In this document: one piece after another, positions 61,870 to 64,000 of the stretch
How positions within the stretch are numbered: position 1 is the stretch's first letter
Layout: each line of letters starts with the position of its first letter
Assembly: GCF_022601895.1 (NCBI RefSeq)
Contig: NZ_JAKVIO010000001.1
Coordinates: 124,001 to 188,000 of the forward strand
DNA: 64,000 nucleotides
Direction of reading: 5' to 3'
Source: Sphingomonas sp. LaA6.9
Lineage (GTDB): Bacteria > Pseudomonadota > Alphaproteobacteria > Sphingomonadales > Sphingomonadaceae
The notes under the pieces: generated by a model
Databases searched by the model: none
Told to the model about the DNA's origin: nothing
What the model saw: only the letters and a program-made list of their open reading frames with translations
Program-made: the position numbers and the translations under genes

Positions 61870-64000
61870 ATGAAATCCGCACCCGATATCGCCGCGCTCG
61901 AGAATCTCGATACCCGTTTGCGCTGGCTCTCCGCCTGGACCATCCACAATGCCAACCATGTCCGTGAGAGCCGCGACGGGCTGAAGGTCGGCGGGCATCA
62001 GGCGAGCTGCGCCTCGATGACCGCGATCATGGCGGCGCTCTATTTCCATGCGCTCGGGCCCAATGACAAGGTTGCGGTGAAGCCGCATGCGGGGCCGGTG
62101 CTGCACGCGATCCACTATCTGCTCGGCAATCAGTCTGTCGAGCAGTTGCAGGCCTTTCGTGCACTCGGCGGCGCGCAGAGCTATCCAAGCCGGACCAAGG
62201 ACCGGATCCCGGTCGATTTCTCGACGGGCTCGGTGGGGCTGGGTGTCGCGATCACCGCCTTTGCCAGCCTCGTGCAGGATTACCTGATCGCGCATGGCGG
62301 CATGGCGGAAGCCGATGCTGGCCGCATGATCGCGCTGATGGGCGATGCCGAGCTCGACGAGGGTAATATCTATGAATGCCTGATCGAAGCGTACAAGCAT
62401 CAGGTGCGCAATTGCTGGTGGATCGTCGACTATAACCGGCAATCGCTCGACGCGACCACCGCGGACCGCATGTTCCGGCGCTTCGACGACATCTTCGAGA
62501 CCTGCGGCTGGCGCGTCATGACGCTGAAGCACGGGCGGTTGCAGCGCGCAGCGTTCGAGGAACCGGGCGGCGAGACGCTCAGGAACTGGATCGACACCAC
62601 GCCCAATGCCGAGTTCGCGGCGCTGACCTATCAGGGTGGCGCGGCATGGCGCGAACGGCTGCTCAGGGACATTCCCGAGGCGGCCGGGCTCGTCGGCAGG
62701 CGCGACGACGACGCGCTCGCCCGGCTGATGACCAATCTCGGCGGGCATTGCCTCGAATCGCTGGTGGAAGCATTCGACGCCTGCCAGGACGATGTGCCGA
62801 CGATCTTTATCGCTTATACCGTAAAGGGTTATGGCCTGCCCTTCGCAGGGCATAAGGACAATCACTCGGGCCTGATGAACCCTGCGCAGATCGAAGGCTT
62901 GCGCGACCAGCTCGGCATTGCGGCGGGCGCGGAATGGGAGCCCTGGGCCGGGCTGGGCGACAATGCCACGAGTGCGGCGCGCGCGCTGGCGGAAGCATCG
63001 CCCCTGGTGCGCGACAAGCGCGACAAGGCGGCGGTCATCGACGTGCCCGCAATCACGCCGCCCGAAGGCGCGGAGCAATCGACGCAGGCCGCGTTCGGCA
63101 AGATCCTGCTCGATCTCGCCAAGGGGCGCTCGGCCTTTGCGGAGCGGATCGTCACCACTTCGCCAGATGTTACCGTCTCGACCAATCTCGGCGCGTGGGT
63201 GAACCAGCGCGGGCTGTTTCGTCGGCAGGACATGGAGGATGTTTTCCAGAAGGCGCGCATCCCCTCCGCTCAGAAATGGGGCGGCAGCGCCGCCGGCCAG
63301 CATATCGAGCTGGGCATTGCGGAGAACAACCTGTTCCTCATGCTGGCCGCACTTGGCCTTGCGGGCGACGTATTCGGCGAGCGGCTGTTCCCCGTCGGCA
63401 CGGTCTATGATCCCTTCATCGCGCGCGGGCTCGATGCGCTCAACTATGCCTGTTATCAGGATGCGCGCTTCATGCTTGTCGCGACGCCCTCGGGCGTCAC
63501 GCTCGGGCCCGAGGGCGGCGCGCACCAGTCGATCAACCCGCCGCTGATCGCGATGGGGCAGCCCGGTCTGCGTCATTACGAACCCGCCTTTGTCGACGAA
63601 CTGGCTGTGCTGATGGGGGAGGGGTTCCGGCTGATTCAGGCGCTGGACGGTGAAAGCGTCTATCTGCGCCTCACGACGCGCAGCATCGCGCAGGTCGAAC
63701 GTGCCGATGATGACTGGAAGGCTGACGCGATTCGCGGCGGCTACTGGCTGCGCAGGCCGGGTGCGGGGGCGGAAGCCGCGATCGTCTATTGCGGCGCGAT
63801 CGCGCCCGAGGCGCTGGCGGCGTGGGAGGCGATGGCCGAGGAGATGCCGGGGCTCGGCCTGCTCGCGATCACCTCGCCCGATCTGCTCCACCGCGAGTGG
63901 TCAGCGGTCGAGGCCGCGCGCTGGAAGGGCGGCGCACGCAAAGCGTCGCATATCGAGGCGCTGTTGTCGGCACTGCCCGCCGGGGCGGGGTTGGTCACGA
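61870..64000 (+). CDS. Transketolase-type thiamine-diphosphate enzyme, 3' end missing
   Basis: The frame is open from ATG 61870 to the right edge (710 codons), so the C-terminus is missing. It has VGGHQASCASMTAIMAALYFHALGPNDKVAVKPHAGPVLHAI, the ThDP motif MGDAELDEGNIYE...DYNRQ, and a pyrimidine-binding part with HIELGIAENNLFLMLAALGLAGDVFGERLFPVGTVYDPFIARGLDALNYACYQDARFML. It fits the transketolase / homodimeric pyruvate dehydrogenase E1-like family. It could be a true transketolase or an E1-like oxoacid enzyme; the missing end would help decide. The long minus-strand frame opposite is an artefact. Confidence 0.85.
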   Translation, partial: MKSAPDIAALENLDTRLRWLSAWTIHNANHVRESRDGLKVGGHQASCASMTAIMAALYFHALGPNDKVAVKPHAGPVLHAIHYLLGNQSVEQLQAFRALGGAQSYPSRTKDRIPVDFSTGSVGLGVAITAFASLVQDYLIAHGGMAEADAGRMIALMGDAELDEGNIYECLIEAYKHQVRNCWWIVDYNRQSLDATTADRMFRRFDDIFETCGWRVMTLKHGRLQRAAFEEPGGETLRNWIDTTPNAEFAALTYQGGAAWRERLLRDIPEAAGLVGRRDDDALARLMTNLGGHCLESLVEAFDACQDDVPTIFIAYTVKGYGLPFAGHKDNHSGLMNPAQIEGLRDQLGIAAGAEWEPWAGLGDNATSAARALAEASPLVRDKRDKAAVIDVPAITPPEGAEQSTQAAFGKILLDLAKGRSAFAERIVTTSPDVTVSTNLGAWVNQRGLFRRQDMEDVFQKARIPSAQKWGGSAAGQHIELGIAENNLFLMLAALGLAGDVFGERLFPVGTVYDPFIARGLDALNYACYQDARFMLVATPSGVTLGPEGGAHQSINPPLIAMGQPGLRHYEPAFVDELAVLMGEGFRLIQALDGESVYLRLTTRSIAQVERADDDWKADAIRGGYWLRRPGAGAEAAIVYCGAIAPEALAAWEAMAEEMPGLGLLAITSPDLLHREWSAVEAARWKGGARKASHIEALLSALPAGAGLVT

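Noticed and set aside
61669-63891. A 740-residue open frame on the minus strand opposite the transketolase gene
   Set aside because: It is a mirror frame caused by high GC at third codon positions. The product is rich in Arg/Gly/Ala/His without domain signatures, while the plus strand has clear ThDP-enzyme motifs.

Overview
This 64 kb window is chromosomal DNA from a GC-rich alphaproteobacterium, most likely of the Sphingomonadaceae (order Sphingomonadales). The evidence is a PopZ homologue next to a TolC-family gene and close to valS, a type of Tad/Cpa pilus cluster common in this order, many TonB/autotransporter/lipoprotein genes, alphaproteobacterial gene orders (ispH-thrB-rnhA, glyQ-glyS-ppdK, gcvT-gcvH-gcvPA-gcvPB) and strong GC bias at third codon positions. 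The genus cannot be fixed from the sequence alone. No phage, plasmid, insertion sequence or CRISPR array was seen.

Layout. 1-5 kb: the start of a secreted protein gene cut by the window edge, a small lipoprotein, and a large autotransporter whose frame is broken once (near 2926) and which carries a 567-bp proline-threonine repeat. 5-16 kb: accessory metabolism, comprising a DUF6065-cupin/JmjC fusion protein, an AraC regulator divergent from a short-chain dehydrogenase, and a ROK-type regulator divergent from a TonB-dependent receptor with a YdcF-like protein, an S1/P1-nuclease/phospholipase C-like protein and a GPH-type sugar transporter. A perfect AT-rich 15-bp inverted repeat lies between the ROK gene and the receptor gene. 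16-24 kb: tRNA-Cys, pcm, tolC, popZ, an S9 peptidase and valS. 24-34 kb: MATE transporter, MaoC-like dehydratase, NPP-type phosphodiesterase, ychF, a serine hydrolase, pth, rplY and two tandem TraB/GumN-family genes.

33-40 kb: glyQ, glyS and ppdK. glyS is unusual, with a palindromic repeat inserted in frame and a separate low-GC patch. 40-47 kb, minus strand: a Tad/Cpa pilus operon (cpaA-cpaB-cpaC-cpaD-cpaE-tadB-tadC) without the expected cpaF ATPase gene and without a visible flp pilin gene. 47-54 kb: an alpha/beta hydrolase and an FAD oxidoreductase (overlapping), rnhA-thrB-ispH, and an overlapping lipoprotein/TPR-protein pair. 53.8-59.3 kb: a tandem glycine riboswitch controlling a complete glycine cleavage operon (gcvT, gcvH, a methyltransferase, gcvPA, gcvPB). 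59-64 kb: an isoprenylcysteine methyltransferase-like membrane protein, a DUF938 methyltransferase, an entericidin-type lipoprotein, an NTF2-like protein and a transketolase-type gene running off the right edge.

Three kinds of dispersed palindromic repeat (about 90-115 bp) sit at 3' ends of genes or between genes at 21.2, 24.0, 27.5 and 34.6 kb. One further copy lies inside the glyS reading frame at 36.6 kb. This in-frame copy, which resembles the situation of Rickettsia palindromic elements, is the most unusual observation in the window.
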